A stretch of DNA of 23,803 bases from HGM10836 sp045580645 (GCA_045580645.1 JAZNOG010000059.1:1-23803), one strand, 5' to 3'; shown: positions 15,279-22,699, counted from the stretch's first letter. Notes: a model not told the origin generated them from the sequence alone. Made by a program: numbers and translations.

Positions 15279-16190
15279 ATGATAGATATTCATTCTCACA
15301 CCTTATATTCAGATGGTTCAAGCACAGTAAAAGAACTTTTACAAGAAGCAGAAAAAACAAAATTATCTCTATTATCTATTACAGATCATAACACAGTTAA
15401 AGCATATGAAGAATTAGCAAACCCTAATATTAGAAATATTTATAATGGTGAAATATTAAATGGCATAGAAATTACAACAACATATAATGGTGAAGTAGTT
15501 GAAGTATTGGGATACGGCTTTGACTTAAAAATAATGCAAGATATGTTAAATAAATATGTATTATCTTTTGAAGAAGAACAACTAAAAGAATATGAAATTA
15601 TAAAAAATAGATATAGAAAAATAGGAGTTATTTTTGATGAAACTAATATAAAATTTGATCCAAAAAAACGCTCTTGTCATATTCCATTAATTTTAGAAAT
15701 AAAAAGACATTCCGAAAACAACAAATTCTTTTTATATGAAGAATCCATAACTACAAATTTTGGTTTTACAAGAAATGAATTATATAATCCTAAAAGTCCT
15801 TTATTCGTAGATATTTCATCATTATATCCAAGTTTAAAAGAAACAATAGATATAATTCATAATGCAAAAGGTCTAGCTTTTCTAGCGCATCCATTTGCAT
15901 ATTCAAAAAATATAGAAAAAAGTTTATTAGAGATTATAGATAATTATGAATTTGACGGTTTAGAATGTTTTCATACAACATTTACCAAATCACAATCACA
16001 TTATTTAGTAAAACTATGCAAAGAAAAAGGCTTATTTATGAGTGGTGGTAGTGACTTTCATGGAAAAAGAAAAATAAATCATAATCTAGGAACTGGCAAT
16101 AATAATTTAAATATAGATGAGAGTATAATAAAAGATTGGATTAACTTGTATATATCAAATTCCTTTAAATCTAAAACAAGAAAAAGATAA
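15279..16190 (+). CDS. PHP-domain phosphoesterase
   Basis: A 303-residue member of the PHP metal-dependent phosphoesterase superfamily, closest in layout to the YciV/TrpH (RNase AM-like) group. Motif I is IDIHSHTLYSDG (2-13, metal-binding H5 and H7), motif II is ITDHN (34-38), then GIEITT, LAHPFAYSK and SGGSDFHG with the late Asp-His pair. A central ~100-residue insert carries most of the unique sequence. These enzymes hydrolyse phosphate esters such as 3',5'-bisphosphates or short RNA ends; the substrate here is not determined. The start is ATG 15279 after AAGGAGG; an in-frame TTG at 15237 lies too far upstream. The protein ends in a basic tail (KSKTRKR). Its stop codon lies inside the terminator stem. 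Confidence 0.85.
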   Translation: MIDIHSHTLYSDGSSTVKELLQEAEKTKLSLLSITDHNTVKAYEELANPNIRNIYNGEILNGIEITTTYNGEVVEVLGYGFDLKIMQDMLNKYVLSFEEEQLKEYEIIKNRYRKIGVIFDETNIKFDPKKRSCHIPLILEIKRHSENNKFFLYEESITTNFGFTRNELYNPKSPLFVDISSLYPSLKETIDIIHNAKGLAFLAHPFAYSKNIEKSLLEIIDNYEFDGLECFHTTFTKSQSHYLVKLCKEKGLFMSGGSDFHGKRKINHNLGTGNNNLNIDESIIKDWINLYISNSFKSKTRKR

Positions 16191-16224
16191 AAAATAATTT
16201 AACTGATATTTTTTATCTTTTAAT
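16182..16224 (+). terminator. Long A/T hairpin terminator of the PHP gene
   Basis: A perfect 15-bp inverted repeat (16182-16196 with 16207-16221) around a 10-base loop contains just one G-C pair. It begins before the stop codon of the PHP gene. The right arm is T-rich and could act as the exit tract. It is unusually long and GC-poor for a terminator. Confidence 0.7.
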
Positions 16225-16238
16225 TTGCTTATATAAAG

Positions 16239-16247
16239 TGTTATAAT
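16239..16247 (+). promoter_or_regulatory. Extended -10 promoter of the gene at 16288
   Basis: TGTTATAAT at 16239-16247 is identical to the yebC extended -10. The -35 position (TTTAAT, 16219-16224) is weak and overlaps the preceding terminator. The leader to ATG 16288 is about 33 bases and contains an AGGGGGA ribosome site. Confidence 0.7.
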
Positions 16248-16287
16248 ATTATAATAAAAATTAAAATTAATTCAGGGGGAAAGTAAA

Positions 16288-17169
16288 ATGGAAAAGAATT
16301 ATTTAGACATACTTGCAAAAAACATTTTAAATGAAGTAAAAAACAAATTAAAGAGAGAACTCATTATACTTGAAGGAGAAAAAGAACAAACTACTGATAA
16401 AAAAATGTTTGAAATAATTAAAAGTTTGTTTGCAAGTGAAAATTACAAAATAATTGATATTAGAGAAACAGAAATCAATAGACATGTTATAAATTCATTA
16501 GTTCAATATTATATGGCTATATATAATGATAATATAGAATTATTACATAAAATGCTTGATTCCAATTGTGTATTTTTAATAGGATTAGATAAAAGATTAT
16601 CCTGCAACTTTGAAGCTGATAAATATTTGGATATTTTAAATGGTAATCAAAAATTATTTGAAAATTTTTATTCTTTGCTTTTTAAGTTAAAAAATGATAC
16701 ACAAATAGATTCTGAAGAGCTTATTATAAAATTTAGCGCTATATTAATTGAAAACAAAGATATAGCCAAATCAAACACGGGATATTTCGGATACTTACCA
16801 GACTTACTTAATATTACGGTTTTAACAAATTTTTCTAAAGAAGAAATTTTAAAATTAAGCGATGAACAAAAACAAATTGCGGAAGCATTAAGTTATCAAA
16901 GAAGTGAGGAAACCAAAGATTTTATAATAGATTTAATAAAAAAATATAATTATTCAAAATTTTTGATATATTGGGATGAATTTAGAGAGCATTTTTCTTT
17001 AGATGAAATATTAAATTTAACCGAAGAAGAAATTTCAATGTATCAAGATATATTTTGTTTTACTAAAAACAAAAAAGATTTGCCAATATTAATTTCAAGG
17101 GCTAAGGCTAAAGGAAAAACGAAAATAAAAACAAGAAATAAAAGAATAAGAGGAGAAATTAATCATTAG
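16288..17169 (+). CDS. Unrecognised helical protein with an internal repeat
   Basis: A 293-residue soluble protein with no recognised domain, signal peptide or membrane segment. It is predicted to be mostly helical from its pattern of Leu, Ile, Glu and Lys. Two similar motifs lie 54 residues apart: FSKEEILKLSDEQ (182-194) and FSLDEILNLTEEE (236-248). This suggests a duplicated helical unit in the C-terminal half. The tail is strongly basic (KAKGKTKIKTRNKRIRG). The N-terminal half includes IILEGEKEQTTDKKMFEII and YYMAIYNDNIELLHKMLD, the latter resembling helical-repeat sequence. The gene stands alone, with its own promoter and flanking terminators. Function cannot be assigned. Confidence 0.7.
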   Translation: MEKNYLDILAKNILNEVKNKLKRELIILEGEKEQTTDKKMFEIIKSLFASENYKIIDIRETEINRHVINSLVQYYMAIYNDNIELLHKMLDSNCVFLIGLDKRLSCNFEADKYLDILNGNQKLFENFYSLLFKLKNDTQIDSEELIIKFSAILIENKDIAKSNTGYFGYLPDLLNITVLTNFSKEEILKLSDEQKQIAEALSYQRSEETKDFIIDLIKKYNYSKFLIYWDEFREHFSLDEILNLTEEEISMYQDIFCFTKNKKDLPILISRAKAKGKTKIKTRNKRIRGEINH

Positions 17170-17186
17170 AATATAGTATTAAGTTT

Positions 17187-17212
17187 AAGATGCAAGTTTA
17201 TGCATCTTTTTA
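17187..17212 (+). terminator. Terminator of the 293-residue gene
   Basis: AAGATGCA (17187-17194) and TGCATCTT (17201-17208) form an 8-bp stem with a 6-base loop, followed by T-rich sequence. It ends the plus-strand unit 18 bases after the stop codon. Confidence 0.85.
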
Positions 17213-17279
17213 ATGCAAACTTTTGTTTATTTTTTCATTGCTTTATTTTTTGAACTATTTGTAATTTTAAAATAAAAAA

Positions 17280-17365
17280 AATCACCTAACTCAGTATTGA
17301 TTTAGGTGATTAACCATATTTTATGGGCAACACTTGAGTACTGCAATATTAAGTGTTCCTTTTTT
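17280..17365. other. Three-hairpin element with complementary loops; bidirectional terminators or small RNA
   Basis: Three hairpins lie in the gene-free stretch 17170-17411. Hairpin 1 has arms AATCACCTAA (17280-17289) and TTAGGTGATT (17302-17311) with a 12-base loop. Hairpin 2 is CCATA-TTT-TATGG (17314-17326). Hairpin 3 has AACACTT (17329-17335) and AAGTGTT (17351-17357), extended by GG/CC across a bulge, with a 15-base loop and six T after it. Loop 1 contains CAGTA (17292-17296) and loop 3 contains TACTG (17339-17343), which are complementary. On the minus strand hairpin 1 ends in a long T-run and would terminate rarA; on the plus strand hairpin 3 ends in a T-run. Terminator function is likely; a structured RNA is possible. 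Confidence 0.6.
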
Positions 17366-17369
17366 ATTG

Positions 17370-17390
17370 TATGTAAGAATTTCTTACATA
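17370..17390. repeat. 8-bp inverted repeat near the rarA 3' end
   Basis: TATGTAAG (17370-17377) and CTTACATA (17383-17390) are separated by AATTT. It lies in the rarA 3' untranslated region on the minus strand and has no T-run in either direction, so it is not a terminator alone. Confidence 0.6.
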
Positions 17391-17411
17391 TTCATAATAT
17401 CATAAAAATAA

Positions 17412-18635
17412 CTATTTTGTAATGTTTTTATACTTTTCAATTTTTTCATAAACTTCTTTAAGTTGTTTTTCATATTTTGAAGATTCTTTTGGAATATAAT
17501 ATTTAGTCCCTTCAAGTCCACTAGGTAAGTAAGTTTGATTAACAATTGAACCTTTAAAATTATGTGGATATAAATATCCATTATAAGGACTTTTTAAATA
17601 GGGAGGAATTTCCCCGACATTTTTAATTTCTAAATCATTTAACGCCTTATCAATAGCAAGATAAGCAGTATTAGACTTAGGAGACAAAGCCATTTCTATA
17701 ACAATATTAGAAAGAATTATTCTAGCTTCTGGAAGACCAACTCTTTCACAAGCATTTATACATGCATCAAGTTTTGGTCCTAAAGACGGATTAGCAAGTC
17801 CAATATCCTCATAACATATAACAGAAAGTCTCCTATAAATACTATCTAAATCTTCAATCTTTATAAGTCTTGCTAAGTAGTGAAGAGAAGCATGAACATC
17901 ACTTCCACGAATAGATTTTTGAAGACCACTTAATACATCATAATAACCAGATTCATTTTTGTCTATAGAAAAAACAGGCTTAGAATTAATTTGTTTTATC
18001 ACATCTATATCAACATAATGATCTTTATTAAAATAATATGATACTTCAAGCAAGTTATAGGCAAATCTTAAATCATATTTTGAAACACCTGAAATATATT
18101 TTAAAGTTTTATTATCTATTTTTATATCACTAATATCCTCAAATTTTATTGCTTTTTTTAAACCTTTAAAAATATCTTCTTCATTTAAAGGTTCAAGTTT
18201 AAAAATTTGACATCTGCTTCTAATAGCAGGATTTATTTTATGATATGGATTGCTACTAGTTAGTCCAATTAAAGTAATTAAACCACTTTCTAAACATGGA
18301 AGAAGTATATCTTGTTTATCTTTATTTAAACGATGAATTTCATCCATGATCAAAATCATTCCATCTGACATTTTTGCTTCTTCTATTACAATATCTAAAT
18401 CTTTCTTATTATTTATTGTAGCATTTAAAAAACGAAAGGGAACATTTAAATCACTAATAATAGCATTTGCAATAGAAGTTTTTCCAATACCTGGTTCTCC
18501 ATATAAAATCATAGAAAATAATTTTTTATTTTTAACCATATTACTAATTATTTTATTAGAACCAACCAAATGAGTTTGTCCAAGCACATCTTTTAAAGAT
18601 TTAGGTGCAAGTTTTAATGCTAAAGGCTTATCCAT
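17412..18635 (-). CDS. rarA: Replication-associated recombination protein A (RarA/MgsA)
   Basis: An AAA+ clamp-loader-like ATPase that acts at stalled replication forks, 407 residues from ATG 18635. Motifs: the N-terminal LAPKSLKDVLGQTHLVG of the family, Walker A GEPGIGKT (46-53), Walker B LIMDEIHR (95-102), sensor LIGLTSSNP and the RSRCQIFKLEPL arginine-finger region. The C-terminal tetramerisation part includes GSDVHASLHYLARLI, CYEDIGLANP and ALNDLE, followed by PPYLKSPYNGYLYPHNF, all typical of RarA. An in-frame ATG at 18650 lies only 4 bases after the -10 box, whereas ATG 18635 has a GGAAGTG site, so the latter is chosen. Divergent from pnuC across a 100-base gap. Confidence 0.95.
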   Translation of the reverse strand: MDKPLALKLAPKSLKDVLGQTHLVGSNKIISNMVKNKKLFSMILYGEPGIGKTSIANAIISDLNVPFRFLNATINNKKDLDIVIEEAKMSDGMILIMDEIHRLNKDKQDILLPCLESGLITLIGLTSSNPYHKINPAIRSRCQIFKLEPLNEEDIFKGLKKAIKFEDISDIKIDNKTLKYISGVSKYDLRFAYNLLEVSYYFNKDHYVDIDVIKQINSKPVFSIDKNESGYYDVLSGLQKSIRGSDVHASLHYLARLIKIEDLDSIYRRLSVICYEDIGLANPSLGPKLDACINACERVGLPEARIILSNIVIEMALSPKSNTAYLAIDKALNDLEIKNVGEIPPYLKSPYNGYLYPHNFKGSIVNQTYLPSGLEGTKYYIPKESSKYEKQLKEVYEKIEKYKNITK

Positions 18636-18654
18636 ATCAATCACTTCCATAAAT

Positions 18655-18663
18655 ATTATAACA
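18655..18663 (-). promoter_or_regulatory. rarA extended -10 promoter
   Basis: On the minus strand TGTTATAAT spans 18663-18655. No good -35 is seen 17 bases upstream (T-run). The predicted start lies near 18648, leaving a leader of about 13 bases before ATG 18635. Confidence 0.65.
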
Positions 18664-18705
18664 TGATAACAAACAATAAAAAATAAATATATTTTTAATT
18701 TTATA

Positions 18706-18714
18706 TGTTACAAT
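18706..18714 (+). promoter_or_regulatory. pnuC extended -10 promoter
   Basis: TGTTACAAT at 18706-18714, 21 bases before the pnuC ATG, with GAAGAGG as ribosome site. The leader is far too short for an NAD-type riboswitch. Confidence 0.6.
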
Positions 18715-18735
18715 ATAAATATAGAAGAGGTAAAT

Positions 18736-19437
18736 ATGGAAATTAAGAAGATTATAAAAAATGAATTTAGCGGATGGAATAAATTTGAAGTATTATGGCT
18801 TATAATATCAAGTCTTACAATTATTTCTTTAAGCATTTATTTTAATGATAAATTAATAGGAATAATATGTTCACTTGCTGGAGTAATTGGAGTAGTGTTA
18901 AATGGAAAAGGCAAACTATTTAATTATTTGTTTAGTTTTATAAACTGTTTATTATATGGAGTTATTGCATATAAAGCCCATTTATATGGAGAAGCAATAT
19001 TAAATTTTTTATACTATGTTCCAATGCAATTTATAGGTTTTAATATATGGAGAAAAAATATAAATAACAAAACACATGAAGTAAATAAGATTCATATGAA
19101 AAATACAAATAGATTACTATTGTTAATTGTTATTATAGTAGGTTCAGTTTTGTATGCCATAGTATTAAATTTACTTAAAGATGCAATGCCTTGTATATCT
19201 TCTATTATTACAATTATGTCAGTTGTCGCAATGTTTATTGGTGTCAAAATGTATTCTGAACAATGGTGGTTATGGATTATTATAAATATTTTAGAAGTTT
19301 ATATTTGGTCTATTAATTTAAGTAATGGCAGTGATATAGCAACCCTTTTAATGTGGTTAGTATATTTATTTAACTCTATTATTATGTGCATTAAATGGGA
19401 AAAAGAAGTAAAAAAGAATAACAAATTATGTAAATGA
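18736..19437 (+). CDS. pnuC: Nicotinamide riboside transporter PnuC
   Basis: An integral membrane facilitator importing nicotinamide riboside (or a related vitamin precursor) for NAD synthesis, 233 residues. The family signature is a run including NCLLYGVIAYKAHLYGEAILN, followed by YYVPMQFIGFNIW, around 70-100; the N-terminal amphipathic stretch WNKFEVLWL is also typical. Seven hydrophobic segments can be counted, and a later EQWWLWIIINILEVYIW segment matches the substrate-binding region with its conserved Trp and Asn. The member could instead transport thiamine (PnuT-like), because no NAD genes are adjacent to settle the substrate. It ends in TGA and is followed by a bidirectional terminator shared with the convergent gene. 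Confidence 0.93.
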   Translation: MEIKKIIKNEFSGWNKFEVLWLIISSLTIISLSIYFNDKLIGIICSLAGVIGVVLNGKGKLFNYLFSFINCLLYGVIAYKAHLYGEAILNFLYYVPMQFIGFNIWRKNINNKTHEVNKIHMKNTNRLLLLIVIIVGSVLYAIVLNLLKDAMPCISSIITIMSVVAMFIGVKMYSEQWWLWIIINILEVYIWSINLSNGSDIATLLMWLVYLFNSIIMCIKWEKEVKKNNKLCK

Positions 19438-19460
19438 ATATATAGTTTTAAAAACACAAA

Positions 19461-19501
19461 AAAAACATGTAATTTCTTATTAAGATTTTACATGTTTTAA
19501 T
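19461..19501. terminator. Bidirectional terminator between pnuC and the pentapeptide-like gene
   Basis: An 11-bp perfect stem (AAAACATGTAA at 19462-19472 and TTACATGTTTT at 19488-19498) has a 15-base loop. On the minus strand the stem is followed by a long T-run from eight plus-strand A bases; on the plus strand the T-run is only four long. It is therefore stronger for the minus-strand gene. Confidence 0.8.
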
Positions 19502-20116
19502 TTAGTTTCTTTTTCTTGACCTTGCACTTCTTATTTTGGTTTCTAAATAATCAAAATAACCATCTTGAATTATAGTTGCGCCTTTTAAACTTGTTTGTTC
19601 ATCTTTTGTGCACTTATCAAACGAATTAATAACTCTAACTTCGGCATCTTTAAAATTAGTTCCCCTAATATCACCTTGCAAAACAAGTTCAGGATAAATA
19701 ATTGCATTTTTACTACCAGAAAAATCAGTTGCTCTTACAATACAACCATCAAATGAACCATCTAGTGTTACATCTTTAAGTTTTGTTTCGCTTAAATCTT
19801 TTCTGTAAACCTTTTGAGGGTCTATAGTTACCCCAAAAGAATTTGCAAAATTACAATTACTTACATCAACATTTTCGAATGAAATACCAGTCAAATCAAG
19901 TTTTTTTATTAAACTAAAATGAATAGCAAAAGTTTTTCTTATTTGTTCAATAAAATCATAACCTGAATAATATCCTTCACTTCTTTCAAAAATAATTTTA
20001 TCCAAAATATCTGGTTCGATCTCTAACTTTAATGGTCCTTTTTCTACTTGTTTTAGTTTTTCACGAAGAGTTTGCCTCAAACTTAATATTTCACTAGTTA
20101 ATAAAATTCTTTCCAT
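19502..20116 (-). CDS. Pentapeptide-repeat-like protein
   Basis: A 204-residue cytoplasmic protein with degenerate pentapeptide-like repeats. Residues 1-75 are helical (LRQTLREKLKQVEKG, IEQIRKTFAIHFSLI). From ~85 the chain shows roughly five-residue periodicity: LDLTG-ISFEN-VDVSN-CNFAN, then a break FGVTIDPQKVYRKDLSETKL, and further rungs such as LKDVT-LDGSF, ATDFSGSK and GTNFKDAEV to ~175. A basic tail (RSARSRKRN) ends the protein. The TIDPQKVYRKDLS unit is, as far as I recall, recurrent in related gut Bacilli proteins. Pentapeptide folds are right-handed helices used as binding surfaces; some protect DNA gyrase, but nothing here points to that. AGGAGGT precedes ATG 20116. Divergent from the recombinase gene. 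Confidence 0.7.
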   Translation of the reverse strand: MERILLTSEILSLRQTLREKLKQVEKGPLKLEIEPDILDKIIFERSEGYYSGYDFIEQIRKTFAIHFSLIKKLDLTGISFENVDVSNCNFANSFGVTIDPQKVYRKDLSETKLKDVTLDGSFDGCIVRATDFSGSKNAIIYPELVLQGDIRGTNFKDAEVRVINSFDKCTKDEQTSLKGATIIQDGYFDYLETKIRSARSRKRN

Positions 20117-20137
20117 ACCTTAAACCTCCTACAAAAT

Positions 20138-20146
20138 ATTTTAACA
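20138..20146 (-). promoter_or_regulatory. Promoter of the pentapeptide-like gene
   Basis: TGTTAAAAT on the minus strand (20146-20138) forms an extended -10 located 21 bases before the ATG. No convincing -35. Confidence 0.55.
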
Positions 20147-20173
20147 TATTTACTATTAAAAAGCAAAGGATTT

Positions 20174-20182
20174 TGGTATAAT
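20174..20182 (+). promoter_or_regulatory. Promoter of the recombinase gene
   Basis: TGGTATAAT (20174-20182) is an extended -10 with a perfect TATAAT and no clear -35. The ATG is 20 bases downstream, after GAGAGG. It probably drives xerD, deoB and the lipoprotein gene together. Confidence 0.65.
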
Positions 20183-20202
20183 AATAACATGAGAGGTTAA
20201 AT

Positions 20203-21081
20203 ATGAATGATGATATATTAGATTATATTGATTATTTGAAATATGAAAGAAAATTAAGTCCTGAAACAATTAGCAATTATAGATATGATTTAATTAAATT
20301 ATATAAGTTTGTATGTGATAGAAAAATAGATTTATTAAAAGTAGATCAAGATATAGTTGAAGAATATTTAAAACAAATAAATACTTTAGATAGTTCTACT
20401 ATATCCAGGAATATAACTTCTATTAATAATTTTTATAACTATCTAATAATAGAAAAAAAAGTAAGACAAAATCCATGCGAGTTCATTGATAGACCCAAAA
20501 TGAAACAAAGAATTCCAAATTCACTTACTATCAAAGAAGTAGATGAACTTCTAGATATTAAACTTAACAATTTATTTGACTATCGTAATAAAGCAATGTT
20601 AGAATTAATGTATAGCACTGGACTTAGAGTTAGTGAAATGATAAATCTTACTACTAGAGATATTGATTTTGAAAATGCTATTGTTAGGTGTTTTGGTAAA
20701 GGTTCGAAAGAAAGAATTGTGCCATTAAATGATTATGTAATTTATTATTTAAAATTATATTTAGATAGAAGAAGTAACTTTCTAAAAAAAGATAGAAATG
20801 ATTATTTGTTTTTAAATAATCATGGAAAGAAAATGACTAGACAAGGATTTGAGTATATTTTAAAGAAAATACTTGAAGATAAAAAAATAGATAAATATGT
20901 TACACCACATACTCTAAGACATTCTTTTGCAACTCACTTACTTGAAGGAGGAGCAGACCTTAGAAGTATACAACTTTTACTAGGACATGAGAATCTTGTA
21001 ACTACCACAATTTATACTCATGCAAGTCCAGAAAAATTAAAAAAAGATTATATTAAATATCATCCAAGAAGCAAGAAATAG
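20203..21081 (+). CDS. xerD: XerC/XerD-family tyrosine recombinase
   Basis: A site-specific recombinase of 292 residues, the usual length for chromosome-dimer resolving XerC/XerD. The N-terminal SAM-like DNA-binding domain covers ~1-90 (LKYERKLSPETISNYRYDL). The catalytic domain has all six residues: R142 (STGLRVSEM), K166 (GKGSKER), H236 and R239 (HTLRHSFATHLLE), H262 (LLGHENL) and the nucleophile Y271 (TTIYTHA). Housekeeping rather than phage function is suggested by the normal length, the position just before deoB and the lack of phage genes; xer and phosphopentomutase genes are also neighbours in several Bacillota, as in B. subtilis (ripX-drm). Whether it pairs with a second Xer cannot be told here. 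The deoB ribosome site starts directly at its stop. Confidence 0.92.
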   Translation: MNDDILDYIDYLKYERKLSPETISNYRYDLIKLYKFVCDRKIDLLKVDQDIVEEYLKQINTLDSSTISRNITSINNFYNYLIIEKKVRQNPCEFIDRPKMKQRIPNSLTIKEVDELLDIKLNNLFDYRNKAMLELMYSTGLRVSEMINLTTRDIDFENAIVRCFGKGSKERIVPLNDYVIYYLKLYLDRRSNFLKKDRNDYLFLNNHGKKMTRQGFEYILKKILEDKKIDKYVTPHTLRHSFATHLLEGGADLRSIQLLLGHENLVTTTIYTHASPEKLKKDYIKYHPRSKK

Positions 21082-21092
21082 GAGGAAAGTTT

Positions 21093-22262
21093 ATGAAATT
21101 TAAAAGAGTATTCTTAATAGTTTTAGATTCACTTGGTGTTGGAGAAGCACTTGATGCAAGTAATTATGATGATGAAGGTTCAAACACACTAGGACACATT
21201 GCACAAAATCATGATTTGTTTATTCCAAATTTAAAAAAACTTGGTTTTTTAGATACATTGGATATGAAAGAAAATAAGGATGCAGAAGCATATTACACTA
21301 TTGCTAGACCCGTCAATAAAGGAAAAGACACATTAACTGGTCACTATGAAATTGCAGGTATAAGAAGCGAAGTTCCATTTAAAACGTTCACAGAAAATGG
21401 TTTCCCTAGAGAACTTATTGATGAAATAGAAAGAAGAACCAGAAGGCGCGTTATAGGAAATAAAGCTGCCAGCGGAACAGAAATTATACAAGAACTTGGA
21501 GAAAGACATATTCAGTATGGGGCACTGATTGTATATACTTCATCTGATTCAGTCCTTCAGGTCGCTGCACATGAAGAAATCATTCCTCTTGAAACATTAT
21601 ATAAATATTGTGAAATAATTAGAGAAATCACTTTAAAAGAAGATTGGAAAGTTGGAAGAGTTATAGCAAGACCTTTTGTAGGAAATAAACCAGGAAACTT
21701 TAAAAGAACAAAAAATAGAAAAGATTTTGCAATTAAACCACCAATGAAATCTATTTTATCTAAAATTTCAGAAAAAAACTTAAGCGTTATTTCAATAGGA
21801 AAAATATATGATATTTTTGATGGGGAAGGAATAACAAAAAAAATCACATCTGGTAATAACAAAGAAGGAATTGATAAATTATTAGATGTAATGGATAAAA
21901 AATGGTCCGGATTATGTTTTTTAAACTTAAATGATTTTGATAGTTTATATGGGCATAGAAGAGATGTAGAAGGATATGCAGGCGCTATTGAAGAACTTGA
22001 TGTAGAAATGCCTATTATATTAAATAAATTAAATAATGATGATTTATTAATAATAACTGCAGATCATGGAAATGATCCGACATATAAAGGAACTGATCAC
22101 ACAAGAGAAAATGTTCCAGTTCTCATTTATAGTAGAATATTTAAAAATCCTGGCCCACTTCCTATAATGAATTCTTTCGCAGATATAGGAGCCACAATTG
22201 CAGAAAATTTTGAAGTTGATGCACCAATGATTGGAACCAGTTATTTAAGCAGATTAGAGTAG
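21093..22262 (+). CDS. deoB: Phosphopentomutase
   Basis: Interconverts (deoxy)ribose 1-phosphate and 5-phosphate, linking nucleoside breakdown to central metabolism; cytoplasmic, Mn-dependent, alkaline-phosphatase superfamily. The 389-residue length is normal. Features: FLIVLDSLGVG (7-17, metal ligand D12), DEGSNTLGHI, GKDTLTGHYEIAG carrying the phosphorylated Thr, and IGNKAASGTEIIQELG. The C-terminal metal site is ITADHGNDPTYKGTDHTREN, with its Asp and His ligands. All catalytic parts are present. AGGAGG precedes ATG 21093. It lies 11 bases after the recombinase and 8 before the lipoprotein, so these three likely share a transcript. No phosphorylase or deaminase genes adjoin it. Confidence 0.97.
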   Translation: MKFKRVFLIVLDSLGVGEALDASNYDDEGSNTLGHIAQNHDLFIPNLKKLGFLDTLDMKENKDAEAYYTIARPVNKGKDTLTGHYEIAGIRSEVPFKTFTENGFPRELIDEIERRTRRRVIGNKAASGTEIIQELGERHIQYGALIVYTSSDSVLQVAAHEEIIPLETLYKYCEIIREITLKEDWKVGRVIARPFVGNKPGNFKRTKNRKDFAIKPPMKSILSKISEKNLSVISIGKIYDIFDGEGITKKITSGNNKEGIDKLLDVMDKKWSGLCFLNLNDFDSLYGHRRDVEGYAGAIEELDVEMPIILNKLNNDDLLIITADHGNDPTYKGTDHTRENVPVLIYSRIFKNPGPLPIMNSFADIGATIAENFEVDAPMIGTSYLSRLE

Positions 22263-22270
22263 GTGATAAT

Positions 22271-22699
22271 ATGAAAAAAATATTAATTTTATGTTTAATT
22301 TTATTTAGTTTCTGTTTAGTTGGATGTTCAAATAATGAAGTGTTTAAAACAGAATATAGTATGAATGAATTAGCTAGTATTGATGATATTAAGCTAAAAC
22401 TAATAAATGCATCAAGAAATGAAAACAATCAATTAGAATTAGTTTTTGAGATAGAAAATAATACAAAAAGAACTATAACTATATTGCCAGACGAATCATT
22501 TAAATTATATGATATAAATAAAGTTCAAATTCCTAACACATATAGCAACAATTCTAACATAATTAAAAAGAACAAAAAAACCACTATAACACTGAATTAT
22601 TCAGTAGAAGATAAAAAACTATATGAAATATATTTTTATTCAGGAATAGTAGAAAATAATATAAAATTTACTATAACTGATACAGATATTACAAAATAA
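22271..22699 (+). CDS. Small lipoprotein
   Basis: A 142-residue secreted lipoprotein. MKKILILCLILFSFCLVGC is a complete signal with the lipobox LVGC; Cys19 would be lipidated and the rest sits on the outer face of the membrane. The mature domain is beta-rich (LELVFEIENNTKRTITILPD, later TTITLNYSVE and IKFTITDTDI). It resembles the small immunoglobulin-like domains of DUF4352/DUF5067-type lipoproteins, but I see no diagnostic motif. No enzyme residues or binding site are visible. The start follows AGGTGATA. It is the last gene of the xer-deoB unit and is closed by a terminator; its neighbours give no functional clue. Confidence 0.8.
   Translation: MKKILILCLILFSFCLVGCSNNEVFKTEYSMNELASIDDIKLKLINASRNENNQLELVFEIENNTKRTITILPDESFKLYDINKVQIPNTYSNNSNIIKKNKKTTITLNYSVEDKKLYEIYFYSGIVENNIKFTITDTDITK

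Noticed and set aside
17170..17411. tRNA or CRISPR in the gene-free stretch
   Set aside because: No cloverleaf, no CCA end and no regularly spaced repeats; just distinct hairpins with T-runs.
18636..18650. ATG 18650 as the rarA start
   Set aside because: It lies 4 bases after the -10 TATAAT, so the transcript would have almost no leader. ATG 18635 has a GGAAGTG site at good distance.
18661..18735. Riboswitch (NAD-type) before pnuC
   Set aside because: The leader from the predicted start is only about 15 bases, with no room for a structured element.
20203..21081. Phage or integrative-element integrase
   Set aside because: The length is standard for Xer, with all six catalytic residues, no att-like repeats or phage genes nearby, and a housekeeping gene follows directly.
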